From Lingula anatina (Eukaryota > Brachiopoda > Lingulata > Lingulida > Lingulidae): a DNA stretch of 37,548 nucleotides. Every line of letters begins with the position of its first letter. Position 1 is the stretch's first letter. Below the pieces are notes generated by a model, which saw nothing but the letters and a program-made list of their open reading frames with translations, was not told the DNA's origin and did no database searches. The position numbers and the translations under genes are program-made. Location of the stretch: positions 84,247-121,794 of the forward strand of contig NW_019775568.1 in the NCBI RefSeq assembly GCF_001039355.2. Direction: 5' to 3'. This document shows positions 18,682-29,220 of the stretch, piece by piece.

Positions 18682-19226
18682 AAAGTGAAAATCAATGAAT
18701 TTTTTGTGGAGATTTTACGGGGATATCTGGTTCCATTCATTATGGACAAAATGACAGATAAATATAGATTTATGCAAGGCAATGACCCAAAGCACACCAG
18801 CAAATTGGTGTAGTGTTTTCTGTCACTGCTGAGAGGATCCTGGGATTCCGGTTGCGCTTATGGGGATCGACTGCGCTGGGACGCCCACATATAAAGTATC
18901 AGCCAACCATGTGAGGTCCCAGTTCCCTCCAGATCAGTGCTCAAGACAGATGCATCACGCTCTCTCTCGAAAAGGTTCCATTGTACTACAAAGCAGTGGT
19001 GTCCCTACCAAACAGGAGGAACAGGCAATACTCTCAGTAAGTACCAGAAGTGTATTTTACTGCTGTTGGAAATAGAGTAAAACACTTTATTGGCAAAGCA
19101 CTTCAATAAAGACAATAATATCAACTAGTTTAAAATGCCACCAGAGAGCATGGACCTTGATCAAATCCAGAATTTGTGGGCTATGCTCAAGCAAAACCTC
19201 AAACACCAAGAATCCTATCTTCAGTG
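18682..19226 (+). pseudogene. Tc1-like transposase relic, interrupted
   Basis: The first part (18682-18813) reads KINEFFVEILRGYLVPFIMD and YRFMQGNDPKHTSKLV; the second (19129-19226) reads PPESMDLDQIQNLWAMLKQN. These match the 'QDNDPKH' and 'ESPDLNPIENLWAMLK' blocks of Tc1 transposases. The catalytic Asp of QDN is Gly and the catalytic Glu of IEN is Gln, so the enzyme is dead. About 315 bp of unrelated sequence separate the blocks. Confidence 0.8.
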
Positions 19227-19383
19227 ATGTACCAGAGAAGATAACTTCGAACTCTGAATTGATTTTACTGATGGACTTGCAGTTTTCTATTCCTGTGTAA
19301 ACACAGTCATTGCCAAGGAAAGCAATTTTTTCCGTCAAGATTAGGGGCCAAACCTTTTTTCAACAGTAAGACACTCTGAATGT

Positions 19384-19560
19384 CCAGTTTTAATTACCAG
19401 TAATCATGAAAAATGTACACCGTGTGCCAAATGCAGGCCTACGCTACTGAGCATCTTCCATAGAGAAGCCAACAAAGAAAACAAGTCCAACACCAGTCCA
19501 AGCAGCCATGCCCCCATCAATAGCCTAACTGTAGAAGAGTGCAGGGATGCATCAAGGCCA
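19384..19560 (+). pseudogene. Cysteine-rich repeat-protein fragment
   Basis: A short open stretch reads CPVLITSNHEKCTPCAKCRP then LLSIFHREANKENK and SSHAPINSLTVEECRD. The clustered CxxC..C and the 'N...L...E' tail resemble zinc-binding linkers of transposon proteins. Family assignment is weak. 19.56-20.68 kb shows no further gene. Confidence 0.3.
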
Positions 19561-20651
19561 GATATGGGGAGCATTCACGTGATACGCGAGGGCGGTACAG
19601 TGGGGCTTCACGTGACTCAACTAGCCAATCACAGCACAACAATGGTATCGCACACATACTCTGTGATAAGTGCTCAAGGAGCAGCCCATTGTTAGTTCAT
19701 GGTAACAAGCGTCTGGCATGTGCAGAGGAGTTTATTATAATATACATTGTTCTTATTGTTACATTATTAAATCTAACTCTGTATCCAAGTAGTAACTATA
19801 CTGTACCAAGTCAGGTACTGATGATGTGCAGAGGTCATATATTCCAGAATAAGGCATTACCACTATAATTTATAACTTTTATTTTTGTTTAATATGTTAT
19901 TCATTAAAGAGTTCATGAAAGATTATTTTAAGTTATTAAATCGTGATCTTATTCTTTTTATATTCAAATAAATGAATAATTTGGGTAAAATTGGTCTTCC
20001 ACTTCTTTTTTGCATTTTTACTACAAAATTATTTTGGAACAGTTGCAGCATTAAAAATTAAATTTGAAAGAAGAATTTTGCATTATTACTAAATGATGAT
20101 AGGAATTTTGGATTGAGAGATTAATTAAATAGTGATATTGTCAGTCAGTTTATGTAAAATCTGACAATATGATTGAAAATACTGATTGAATTCTTGGCCT
20201 TGCACTGGGCAGTTTTACATTTGTGCCAAGTGCTTTTTTTGGACTCCATTGTACAGTGGTAAAAGTTCTTCAATTGCCATGAAAGTTTTTAATCAGACTT
20301 TTAATAAGTATGGTGCTGCCATCTGCTGGTGCTATCAGCAACAAATTAGTTTGCCTTTGTTTCTGAGTGAATCTACCATCTAAAATCACTATTTTTGAAA
20401 ATATTTGCGTTTTGCTGAGGGTAGGCTAGGCAATGCACGGCAAACTTCTTGTGTACAACAGAATTTTTTTAAAAACCCTAGCGATATTTGGTCAGGAGTT
20501 GCTTGAAGCATAGCACAGCGTTGCTGTCTATTGGCATCAGGCCGTTAGTTTGTCAATTATCACGAATTACCCACGAATCGCGAACCCATTCATTTTCCTA
20601 TGGCAATCTAGCAACTCATTAAAAATGCATGCATGCGCAGTGGGCTAGGTG

Positions 20652-20659
20652 TGACGTCA
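20652..20659. promoter_or_regulatory. Palindromic CRE (TGACGTCA)
   Basis: A perfect TGACGTCA lies about 40 bp upstream of the P-element-like reading frame. It could be a promoter element of that relic or chance; an 8-bp match alone is weak evidence. Confidence 0.3.
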
Positions 20660-20697
20660 TGCAGTGCATTTCTGGGGATGTGAAAAATGTGAAGAAA

Positions 20698-21290
20698 GTG
20701 GAAAAGGCTGGACGGAAGCAGAACAAAAAGTTGAGGAAAATTGAAGAACGGATTGTGGAGGAGGGAGTCAGTGTCTCACCAGATTTGCATGATGAGTAAT
20801 TGGCTGACATCCTTCAGTCAAACACATCAGAGTTTCCAGAGTGTTCCATACAAGAACTCCTGTGGACAGAGCAGCTGCAAGTGCAAAACAAATGAGGTGG
20901 CATCCAACCATGATAAAATGGTGCATGAATCTGAGGGCCATGTCATCTGCTGCATATGAATTCATTTCACAAAGTGGTTTTATGAAACTTCCCACTCGTA
21001 GAACTTTGTTTGATTATGAGAATGCAGGTTCAATCTCTAGTGGTGTGAGTCCAAGTAGTTTAAAATGACATCTTACTGCTGTCAAGTTTTCAGAGCTTGC
21101 AGAACATCAGAAGAATGTTTCTCTTCTGTTCGATGAAATTAAAATTAAGTCTGACATCTACAGTAAAAGCAGCAGTGTGCTGGTGGGCTTTGTAAACTGG
21201 GATCACTGAACCAGGAACTCAAGTCATTAGAAATGCAGGTCAATGAAGAGCAACTTAAAGAAAAGAAGCTAGCAACTTCAGTGTTTTATT
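20698..21290 (+). pseudogene. P-element/THAP9-like transposase relic
   Basis: The frames carry KKLRKIEERIVEEGVSVSPD, SIQELLWTEQLQVQN, then after a frameshift RWHPTMIKWCMNLRAMSS, YEFISQSGFMKLPTRRTLFD and, after another break, EHQKNVSLLFDEIKIKSD and VLVGFVNW. The 'RWHP.iirWcLnLr..S..aY..lr.sg...LPs.rTL.dY' and 'DEmkI' blocks are characteristic of P-element and THAP9 transposases; the Asp of DEIKI is the first catalytic residue. Stops at the DE*LAD position and several shifts make it non-functional. No THAP zinc finger is visible upstream. Confidence 0.8.
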
Positions 21291-21625
21291 TATGTTTGTG
21301 TCATGTGTAAAATACGCATAAATCCTAAAAATGATGCAAAAAATATGATCTAGTGTGTCATTTGACCCTAATGTATGACAGCCACAACTAATTACTTTCA
21401 AAAGTGTTGTAATCTTGCCGATTAAAAACCTAGGCCTAAAATATTTCTGTTTGTTGTTGTGTTTTTCTCGCTTTTGTTTCGTTACATTTGATTGGTCTAA
21501 GTTAGTTTACGTGAACCAATCATAAGCTTCGTCAATGAAAAACAAAAGTACATTTGAGAGCTCTTTAGAACAGAATGTATAACATATGCTCCCAGCGTCC
21601 AGCACGCCAGAACAAGAATGAGAAC

Positions 21626-22001
21626 ATGGCGGCCAAAAGACTTAAATATGATCCAAAACAAGGAACGTTATTGTTCGAGAACGGGAATATCAGTGTATCT
21701 CATGACGAAACCTAGCTCTCAGTCTGAAACACAAGGCGCAAGTAAACTGAAGCAAAATTTTAATCACTCCTGGCTACAAAAATACAGCTGGTTGTGTTTT
21801 TCAGAGGACAAGTTGGCCAGCTATATGTTTTGCAAATTGTGCAAATTGGGGAATACAAATTTCCAAAATTCAACCCTGACAAGGCATGCAAATCTGCCGG
21901 AACACAAGATGCTTATTGAAGCATCCCTTCTCCAAGCTGACAGAAAGGCAGTTGAAAGGAAACGATCTTCAAAATTGGACACTGCTATGACTGTGAAATG
22001 A
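21626..22001 (+). pseudogene. hAT/TTF-type zinc finger fragment
   Basis: An ATG in AACATGG context starts MAAKRLKYDPKQGTLLF and meets a stop. A shifted frame continues LKQNFNHSWLQKYSWLCFSE, YMFCKLCKLGN and STLTRHANLPEHKMLIEAS. 'F...WL..f.WL...myC.lC......f..stl.rH..s..H' is the N-terminal TTF/BED-like finger of hAT-related transposases and their host derivatives. No transposase core follows. Confidence 0.65.
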
Positions 22002-22900
22002 AGCCAAGTACATTGTTTCTGACGAATGTAGAGTGCCCCGATGCATCGGTATTGAACGCCATTCACGCAAAAAATGCAGACGTCAATTCAACAATCTATC
22101 GGCACTATTTAACAGCCAAAACCTACTTTAACTATCTAAACTTAATTCTACTAAATTAGTTTTGGTCATTTTAATCATTCGTCAAGATCTAACAATCAAT
22201 AAATGATTCAAAAGTCAGTTACCCGACTCAACAATCCGTTACCGCAAACGGTCATTCGCGGACTTAATACCAGATGGCGCGCGTGCACCGCCAGCGCTCT
22301 GAAACATCCTTGACCTTTTCCATGTTTTCAATTCCGCATATTATGCGAGTACATGTGGTTCATCGTGTTCGTATTGTCATGATATAGTTAAGTATATTAT
22401 AGTAGGATTGCATTCAATCACATCATACTGAAATTAGATAAGGCAGAGGACATTCCAAGAGAAATAGGGCGACTACTTGCTACTACTAAGGGTGCATTAA
22501 GGCACTTTTTAAAGGAAAAGTAACAAAGGTTATTAATTTTTTTTCTGTGATTTCAATTACCTGTCTTTATATTTTAAACTGAGTCATACAAAACTTATTT
22601 CTATAATTTTTGTTAACTATTACCACATTCACATAAAGTCGCATCAAATGGCTGAAATCAAGGTTAATCACATAACATTCTATTTAATACATAATTTTGC
22701 TCTTCATCTACATCACCACTGTTATTATATGCATATGCATCTCATTGCATCTCATTGTACTATATTCCAGCAAGTTGGACAGTCACATTTAAACAAAAAC
22801 AATAACAAAAAAATAAATAAATAAATAAAAAAGAAAAACGTAATAAGTCTCTTTGGGAATTCATATTTAGGAATGGTTTTATCTATCCCAAATGTTTTCA
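22002..22900. other. AT-rich DNA, no gene recognised
   Basis: No supported coding sequence. An (AAAT)n-like tract lies near 22810-22830. Confidence 0.5.
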
Positions 22901-22944
22901 TAAAAACTTTTACAGACCTCTGGGGACTGTCAACAGATCTAACC

Positions 22945-23276
22945 ACTTACTTCAAGTACACGTTAATAAAAAAATTGAAGAACTTTTTTGGACCGATTTT
23001 CACAGTGACAACAAAAGCAAACTAAGAAGTTATTAAGTAATAAAGAAATCCTACACACCAGAAAAATACCTCACAATGAAAGTCCCTCTAAATGAAATAA
23101 AAACACTTACAAAAATTCGAATCAGCGACCATGACTTAGAAATCGAAAGAGGTCACTTTACGAAACCCCAAAAACCAGTAGAAAACCGAAAGTGTCCACA
23201 TTGCAATGATGTTAAAACAGAAGTGCACTTCCTACTAAAATGTTATGAGCATGTGAACGGAAGAGGAAAATGGTAA
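22945..23276 (+). pseudogene. LINE C-terminal fragment (CR1/RTE-type zf-RVT)
   Basis: The reading frames give IEELFWTDFHSDNKSKLRS, a stop, then YTPEKYLTMKVPLNEIKTL, TKIRISDHDLEIERGHFTK, RKCPHCNDVKTEVHFLLKC. 'lr..RiS.H.L.iE.Gr......R.C..C....DE.HFLl.C' is the C-terminal zinc-finger region found after the reverse transcriptase in CR1, L2 and RTE-like LINEs. The CxxC...H..C is intact. Only the 3' end is present, with an AT-rich 3' tail to about 23460. Confidence 0.75.
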
Positions 23277-23936
23277 AACTGATACCGCCTTAATTGTCAT
23301 CTGAAAACTTGCCTGGATTCTCAATCCTCAAAGTGAACACTGCCTAAAAACCGTGCCTCACTTCATCCAAGAATTGTTTCAAAAAAAGACTAGCCTGTCA
23401 ATAATAAAGAGCATGTCTACCATGATACAGAACAATGTAATTGTCATTGTGTAATATAGGTATTTTTTTTTTATCTATTATTATTATTTTCTTCATTATA
23501 GTTTATTTTTCCCACATTTATAAGTAATATTTCCACTTGTTACTGGGTCAAAACACGGTAACGGTGCCATGGGTGTCAAATTTTTTTTTGTTTCATTGAA
23601 AATTAAAATTTTTACATTTTTGTAGAAAACAAATCAAATTTTCAGACAATGTAAGTTTCATTGATATACTCCCAGTACTTTTTCTGTGAACCACTGGGAA
23701 ACATGAAGGAAAAAAAATTGTCTCTGACAGGACACATGGTCATATTGGCAAGTTTTTATCAGCCAAATATGTTAAACTAATCAGAAGTAATAGTTTAACA
23801 TAGAAAACTGCCATCTATCACTTATTTTGAGTAAAAAATTATTTAGCATTAGGAGTGGTGTGCCCCATCAGAGACATTTGAATTCGAAAAGATTTCATAT
23901 TTTACACATCTGGTAGGTTATATAAATGAAACTTAA

Positions 23937-24272
23937 AGGGATAATAACTCTTCGTTTTGGCCAAAAAATGAATTTTCCAGGAGTAAACAACAATTTTCCC
24001 ATACTTACCAATGGTTAATGAATCCATTTTTGCATTCAAAGTTAGTCCCTGGTTTTTTTCTAAAAAGTTTGTTTTTTGTTAAAATCTCTTAAGAGATTAT
24101 AACAGAGTACAGCCATCAATGGAAGTCATGTGATCTGAAGACAAGCTCCGATATCAGAATAATAGCTATAACTGCTGTTTTTGTGGCAAAACAGAATATA
24201 TTATAATTCTATGAGTTGTTAACAATGTTTTTATTGTGAAATAAAGATATCATATGAAGAGTTATTATCCCT
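23937..24272. mobile_element. TTAA-flanked MITE with 17-bp inverted repeats
   Basis: AGGGATAATAACTCTTC starts the element and its exact reverse complement ends it. TTAA flanks both sides (23933-23936 and 24273-24276). Length is 336 bp and there is no ORF. A TTAA target and short perfect repeats fit Kolobok or piggyBac type non-autonomous elements. Confidence 0.85.
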
Positions 24273-24370
24273 TTAAAATCCTCTTTTAAATAATGATAAG
24301 TAATGATTATAGCTAAAAATTACAAAATTAAAACAATTAACAGTGAATTTATTGCCACATTTTATCATTG

Positions 24371-24412
24371 TCTCTGACGGGACATTTTCTGTCTCTGACG
24401 GGACATTTTCTG
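24371..24412. repeat. 21-bp tandem repeat GTCTCTGACGGGACATTTTCT x2
   Basis: Two adjacent copies of a 21-bp unit. Near matches lie singly at about 23719 (GTCTCTGACAGGACA) and in inverse at about 23870 and 24577. Confidence 0.85.
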
Positions 24413-24679
24413 ACAGATGTGAAACACAAGGTTTTACATCTTCAATTGAATCATTTTCAAGTGTTCTGGTGTGTTACATTTCTTATTTTTCTTTTGCAAC
24501 TGATCATTACTGGGTAATTCATTAACCATTACTGATTATTAGCTTGGTTGACTGACAGTTATTAGGTGTTGACATGTGCCGTCAGAGATCATGCAAGAGC
24601 ACTAGAACTGTGAGCAGGTCATTCTGTTCACTGCATGTGCACGATTTAGAACAGAGTCTGAAGGAGACCTCCAGCTCCA

Positions 24680-25573
24680 ACCAGATTAGTTGTGGTATCT
24701 AATGATCTGCACCATAACAAACAGTCAATCTTGACTTGTAATAAGGCCATTCTCGAAGACCTCCAACACCAGCAATCATTCAGCAAAGTCCATTACTGGT
24801 CAGATGGAGCCCGAACCCCCAGTCAATTCAAAAGTTGGTTTTTACTGTCTAAACATACTATCATGAAAGAGCTTTTGGTATTGAAGCACATTGGTACTTT
24901 TTATACCACTGCCCATGGCAAAGGACCAGTGGATGGGATCATAGGGGAAATGAAACATCAGGTTTGGAGAGCTGTGCTCCAGAGAAAAATGGTTGTAGAT
25001 ACACTTTATCAATTCTATTTGGCTGGCAAAGAATTATGCCCCAATGTCAACGTAATGCAGCAGAAATTGTAGCAGCTACGTACCACGCCCATCATCAGTC
25101 GCTGGGAAAACCGTCCATCTGTTCCAGGAATTCAACACTTCCAACAGCTTCAGCCCCAGCCCCAGCCACATGGACATGTTCTTGTGTCAACCAATTCTCA
25201 TTACCAGCGACCCTCTTAATATGCTAAACTTATTCATATGACTGTGGACTTTGATTTGCCTGCACATCCGCACTATGACAATGTCAGTCAAGGCACAGCT
25301 CAGTCTCACCAGAGAGATTTTGTCATTGCGGAGTTTGCTGCCAGGAAAGGAGTAAAACAATTCTTAGGTCAGGTCACCCATGACACAGAAGATGGCAAAG
25401 TGGAAGTCAGTTTCTTACATACGAAGGTTCTGGCAAAAGAATTCCTGTGTACCCTGCCACAGAAGACAAAGCATGGATTCCCATATAAGATGCCAAGGAA
25501 GTCCTTCCAATGCCTAGCATAGACACTCGTGGACTTTACTTGTTTCCATTACCTGTTAATGTGACTGGTTGAA
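24680..25573 (+). pseudogene. Transposase-like protein (SDG / HGKGPVDG family), broken
   Basis: The first ORF (24692-25072) reads VSNDLHHNKQSILTCNK, VHYWSDGARTPSQFKSWF and TFYTTAHGKGPVDGIIGEMK. After intervening stops a second ORF (25238-25522) gives DFVIAEFAARKGVKQFLGQV and DGKVEVSFLHTKV. A frameshift near 25440 then leads to EDKAWIPI and LPMPSIDTRGLYLFPLP, ending at 25573. Proteins with 'SDG...FK' and 'HGKGP.DG.GG..K' blocks followed by a 'DFV.VE...KK..KhfvGqV' module are widespread multicopy genes in invertebrates and look like RNase-H-fold transposases, but their chemistry is not known to me. This copy has two or more breaks. Confidence 0.5.
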
Positions 25574-25819
25574 AAAAATCTCTAAAGTGCAGAAAAGATA
25601 TGTGTTCTTAGACTACTTGTAATTGAAAAACAGGAATTATTATGTGAACTATCATGGATAGTATATAACGTAATTATGAAACATGTAATTACATTTATGC
25701 TTGTAAACCTGATATCACATAAGTGTGATAATAGGTCTTGGATATATATTACATGTATGTAGTATAACACAAGTAGTACTTAAAAGAGGGCCTGTAAAAT
25801 GTACTGAAACATTTTAGTG

Positions 25820-25850
25820 CTCAATAAATTATTATTATTATTATTATCAT
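25820..25850. repeat. AATAAA signal and (ATT)n microsatellite, ending at N
   Basis: CAATAAATT runs into seven ATT units, then CATTAN. The first part may be the polyadenylation site of the upstream broken gene. The N marks an assembly junction. Confidence 0.7.
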
Positions 25851-25854
25851 TANG

Positions 25855-25970
25855 GAGAAGCGGTAACGGTAACATGGCGGCGGAGCCGGCGGAGCCGCAG
25901 GAGCCGGCGGAACATACGGGTCGGGACTAAAACCATGGGTACCGCCAGCGCCTACGCTGGTGGTACAATA
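25855..25970 (+). promoter_or_regulatory. GC-rich leader with 18-codon uORF and start of OB-repeat copy 1
   Basis: This 110-bp stretch is strikingly GC-rich compared with the window. It has a short uORF (ATGGCGGCGGAGCC..., ending GGACTAA) and then ATGGGTACC in good Kozak context (AAACCATGG), which reads MGTASAYAGG and fuses in frame to TITVNLWRDASSSP. It looks like the 5' end of a CpG-type gene, but an N precedes it and it could be an assembly chimera. Confidence 0.4.
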
Positions 25971-26988
25971 ACTGTAAATCTATGGCGAGATGCCTCTAGT
26001 TCTCCTGTCAAGGTTGGAAGCTTGGCAGAATTTAAGAGACAAATAAGTTTCAACTCTTTTGAAAAAAGACTGGCGTGCCACATCAACAATTCCAAAGATG
26101 TGGAGGTAAAAGGAGTAGCCACCAAAATGACAACCGTCATAGTAGAAGATGCAACCGACTCCATTCCAGTAAACTTGTGGTGATATGCCTCATCTTCTCC
26201 GGTCAATGTCGGCAGTTCTGCAGAAATCCGTGGCAGAATAAATTTCAACTCATTTGAAAAATGCCTAGGATGTCACATTATAAACAATCTCAATGTTTTC
26301 ATTTATCCATGTCTTTTCCTTTTAAAACTGTGCTTCCATACTTGAAACTTGAATATAAAACATAGATGCATAATTTCATCCCAACAAGCAAGAATACATA
26401 TACTGTACCCAGGTCAACACTGTCCTTAGACCTGTAATTTCACTACAATTAAATGTTTTATATAATAAATAACAAATACAATGTTTTAGGTATGTCTTCT
26501 TTGTTCATTTCAGATACAACCAAGCATGGATGTGGAGAAACAGTTGACTCTGATTGCTGTTTCCTCCTCTAACAATGGGGATTTCCTCTTCCTAACTGAA
26601 GAGTTAGAGGGGGAAACAGCAATGAATAAAGAAATTGTTGAGGGACTCTTCTTAATAACAAGCGAGGAGGGTATAACAAGCTTAAGTGAATTGTCCATGG
26701 CAATACATGCCTCAATTAGTGATGACAAGATCATAAGCAAGTAAAGATGGGACATGTTTCCACTTTATCCAATTCTTACAGTTTCAAAACTATTATCTAA
26801 ATAACTTATATATTTATATACAAAGTAAATTACATCAATTACTCTGCTGTACTTTTTGGAGTATAGTACAATGCTTTCTCAGTATGTATGTAATGAGTAA
26901 ATGTTCATAAGCCCTTCATGCATCTGATTGTTGCTTTTTTTTTTAATCTACAGAACTCCAATTCCCAACTGAAGCTGAAATTTCCTAA
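25935..26988 (+). CDS. OB-fold-like repeat protein, copy 1
   Basis: The first exon reads TITVNLWRDASSSPVKVGS, RQISFNSFEKRLACHIN, KDVEVKGVATKMTTVIVED, SIPVNLW then a stop (TGA where copies 2 and 3 have CGA), followed by YASSSP. The unit 'VkG..tKMt.vivedatdsI.VNLWr.assSPVkVGs.aE..rrInFnsFek' occurs twice and resembles RPA-type OB folds ('D.sg.i.v.LW'). A second exon (acceptor TTCATTTCAG, 26514-26740) encodes the acidic MDVEKQLTLIAVSSSNNGDF; a last exon (26954-26988) ends ELQFPTEAEIS. The internal stop suggests a pseudogene. It is about 99% identical to the 949-bp-shifted copy 2. Confidence 0.45.
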
Positions 26989-27009
26989 TGGTAAGTTTCT
27001 TTTTTATAN

Positions 27010-27937
27010 ATAAAAAGACTGGCGTGCCACATCAACAATTCCAAAGATGTGGAGGTAAAAGGAGTAGCCACCAAAATGACAACCGTCATAGTAGAAGATG
27101 CAACTGACTCCATTCCAGTAAACTTGTGGCGATATGCCTCATCTTCTCCGGTCAATGTCGGCAGTTCTGCAGAAATCCGTGGCAGAATAAATTTCAACTC
27201 ATTTGAAAAATGCCTAGCATGTCACATTATAAACAATCTCAATGTTTTCATTTATCCATGTCTTTTCCTTTTAAAACTTTGCTTCCATACTTGAAACTTG
27301 AATATAAACCATAGATGCATAATTTCATCCCAACAAGCAAGAATACATATACTGTACCCAGGTCAACACTGTCCTTAGACCTGTAATTTCACTACAATTA
27401 AATGTTTTATATAATAAATAACAAATACAATGTTTTAGGTATGTCTTCTTTGTTCATTTCAGATACAACCAAGCATGGATGTGGAGAAACAGTTGACTCT
27501 GATTGCTGTTTCCTCCTCTAACAATGGGGATTTCCTCTTCCTAACTGAAGAGTTAGAGGGGGAAACAGCAATGAATAAAGAAATTGTTGAGGGACTCTTC
27601 TTAATAACAAGTGAGGAGGGTATAACAAGCTTAAGTGAATTGTCCATGGCAATACATGCCTCAATTAGTGATGACAAGATCATAAGCAAGTAAAGATGGG
27701 ACATGTTTCCACTTTATCCAATTCTTACAGTTTCAAAACTATTATCTAAATAACTTATATATTTATATACAAAGTAAATTACATCAATTACTCTGCTGTA
27801 CTTTTTGGAGTATAGTACAATGCTTTCTCAGTATGTATGTAATGAGTAAATGTTCATAAGCCCTTCATGCATCTGATTGTTGCTTTTTTTTTTAATCTAC
27901 AGAACTCCAATTCCCAACTGAAGCTGAATTTTCCTAA
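27010..27937 (+). CDS. OB-fold-like repeat protein, copy 2 (5'-truncated)
   Basis: This starts abruptly after TATANAT inside the first OB repeat (RLACHINN). It keeps VEVKGVATKMTTVIVED and SIPVNLWRYASSSPVNVGS without the stop of copy 1, then exon 2 (27463-27689) and exon 3 (27903-27937, stop TAA). Every feature is displaced from copy 1 by 949 bp. It continues downstream into the small membrane ORF at 28035 and the module at 28271. Confidence 0.45.
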
Positions 27938-28034
27938 TGGTAAGTTTCTTTTTTATAATCCTAACCTTTAAAATCAAAACTACCACATTACGTAACAAGA
28001 AAAATTTCCCTAGTGTTTAACAATTTCAATTTAA

Positions 28035-28232
28035 ATGCCATTGGAGAAGCATGACCTTCATAATTACGAAGATACAGAAACATTTTTATGTACAGACACA
28101 GACTCACAGGAGTGCTTAATCTTACTAAAATACGGGTCGATATCGAAAATAAGCTTGATTGGTTTAGTTTTGGTGCAGTTAGTTATGCTTTGTTTTGTTT
28201 ATAAGTGCTTTTACCTCAGATTCAGTTCTTAG
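28035..28232 (+). CDS. Small single-pass membrane protein ORF, copy E
   Basis: 65 codons: MPLEKHDLHNYEDTETFLC, SQECLILLKYGS, then a hydrophobic helix LIGLVLVQLVMLCFVYKCF. The N-terminal 40 residues and the helix start are shared with 31296-31514. Not recognised; it lies between the OB-repeat gene and the retroelement-type module. Confidence 0.35.
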   Translation: MPLEKHDLHNYEDTETFLCTDTDSQECLILLKYGSISKISLIGLVLVQLVMLCFVYKCFYLRFSS

Positions 28233-28270
28233 GCATGTTTACAGTCTTATTATTTATCTAATTAGATACT

Positions 28271-28353
28271 CGTATATAAATACTTCCTTTAATTTTCGGC
28301 AGTGCTGAAATAAAAGGAATTTAATTTAATTGTTTGTGTTTTTTATTTAGATC
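28271..28353 (+). promoter_or_regulatory. TATA / hairpin / AATAAA / splice-acceptor module, copy E
   Basis: GTATATAAATACTTCC, then TTTTCGGCAGTGCTGAAATAAAAGG (near-palindrome plus AATAAA), a T-rich tract and TTTATTTAG directly before ATCATGGATGAA. The same order occurs at 31529 and 34389. Confidence 0.6.
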
Positions 28354-28808
28354 ATGGATGAAACAAACATAATGAATATTTTACTAGAAGAAAGAGAATT
28401 CCAATGGAGTAGAAAATGGATAGAGCGACCAGACACACTATTTTAAATTGCTACTAAAAACTTATTACCAAACACTTTATATCAGTCAAAATTTTTGATA
28501 TAGCTGGGGACACTATAGAATGAAGGAATATTAATTGACAAAGGCTATGACTGGATGATGGACAATTTACATAAATGTGCTGATGAGTTACCTACAGAAC
28601 AGTATTTTACCATTATTTACTATGTATAATCATACAAGTATCAGAGGAAAACGATCTCCAATGGAATGGAAAGGACCTAGATAAATGGAATAAAAAAAAC
28701 TGGCATAGCACTGCACCACCCAGGACGAGAATTCCCAAGAGACCAGCGCCAATTACAGCTGGCCCTCCAGGAAATAAGGGGAATCCCTACCACGAAGTCG
28801 TCAAAGCG
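28354..28808 (+). pseudogene. Decayed env-position ORF A and gag-like fragment, copy E
   Basis: It starts MDETNIMNILLEEREFQW, then KWIERPDTLF and a stop; it continues GILIDKGYDWMMDN and CADELPTEQYFTIIYY. From about 28660 the frame switches to KWNKKNWHSTAPPRTRIPKR and GNPYHEVVKA, the N-terminal part of the gag-like family with the histone hairpin. The copy is cut at 28808 by a gypsy ORF B fragment. Confidence 0.5.
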
Positions 28809-29220
28809 TTACCCACCCAAAGCGCAGGAAGAAACAGAGGAAAGAAGTTCAGTGTGGTTTGTGTCTGGTGTCCAGTGCTGACCTAAGTAGACATCTTGGA
28901 CGTCATGTGAAATCTGTTCATTTGCCGTGGTATATGATTCCAGGATTGGTGTGCTGGTATTGCAGATTAATGGAAAAGGACAATTTGCTTTTACGTAAAC
29001 GTCATGGTGATGTTCATTCGTGTGGAACTGGTGAATTCGAGGAAAAACTGTGGATCCAGTTGGTTAATGGATTTATACATTTCCTGATATTGACATTAAA
29101 TATGAGAAATATATGGGAACTGATGGACTATGTGAAAAGTGAAGGACTAGTGATATTACCAGATAACTGTTCCAAGGAGGACATTAACTTTGTGAAAATA
29201 TACATTTATTGAAATGGTAT
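28809..29220 (+). pseudogene. Fragment of gypsy ORF B (two C2H2-like fingers)
   Basis: Near-identical to 35410-35820. It reads CGLCLVSSADLSRHLGRH, CWYCRLMEKDNLLLRKRH and LWIQLVNGFIHFLI up to the stop at 29212. It lacks the acidic N-terminus of the full ORF. It is joined on the left to the gag-like fragment and on the right to a Tc1/mariner-like helix-turn-helix exon. Confidence 0.75.

Noticed and set aside
24343-24525. ORF with the repeat VSDGTFS VSDGTFS
   Set aside because: It is only the translation of the 21-bp tandem repeat, with no other coding sign.
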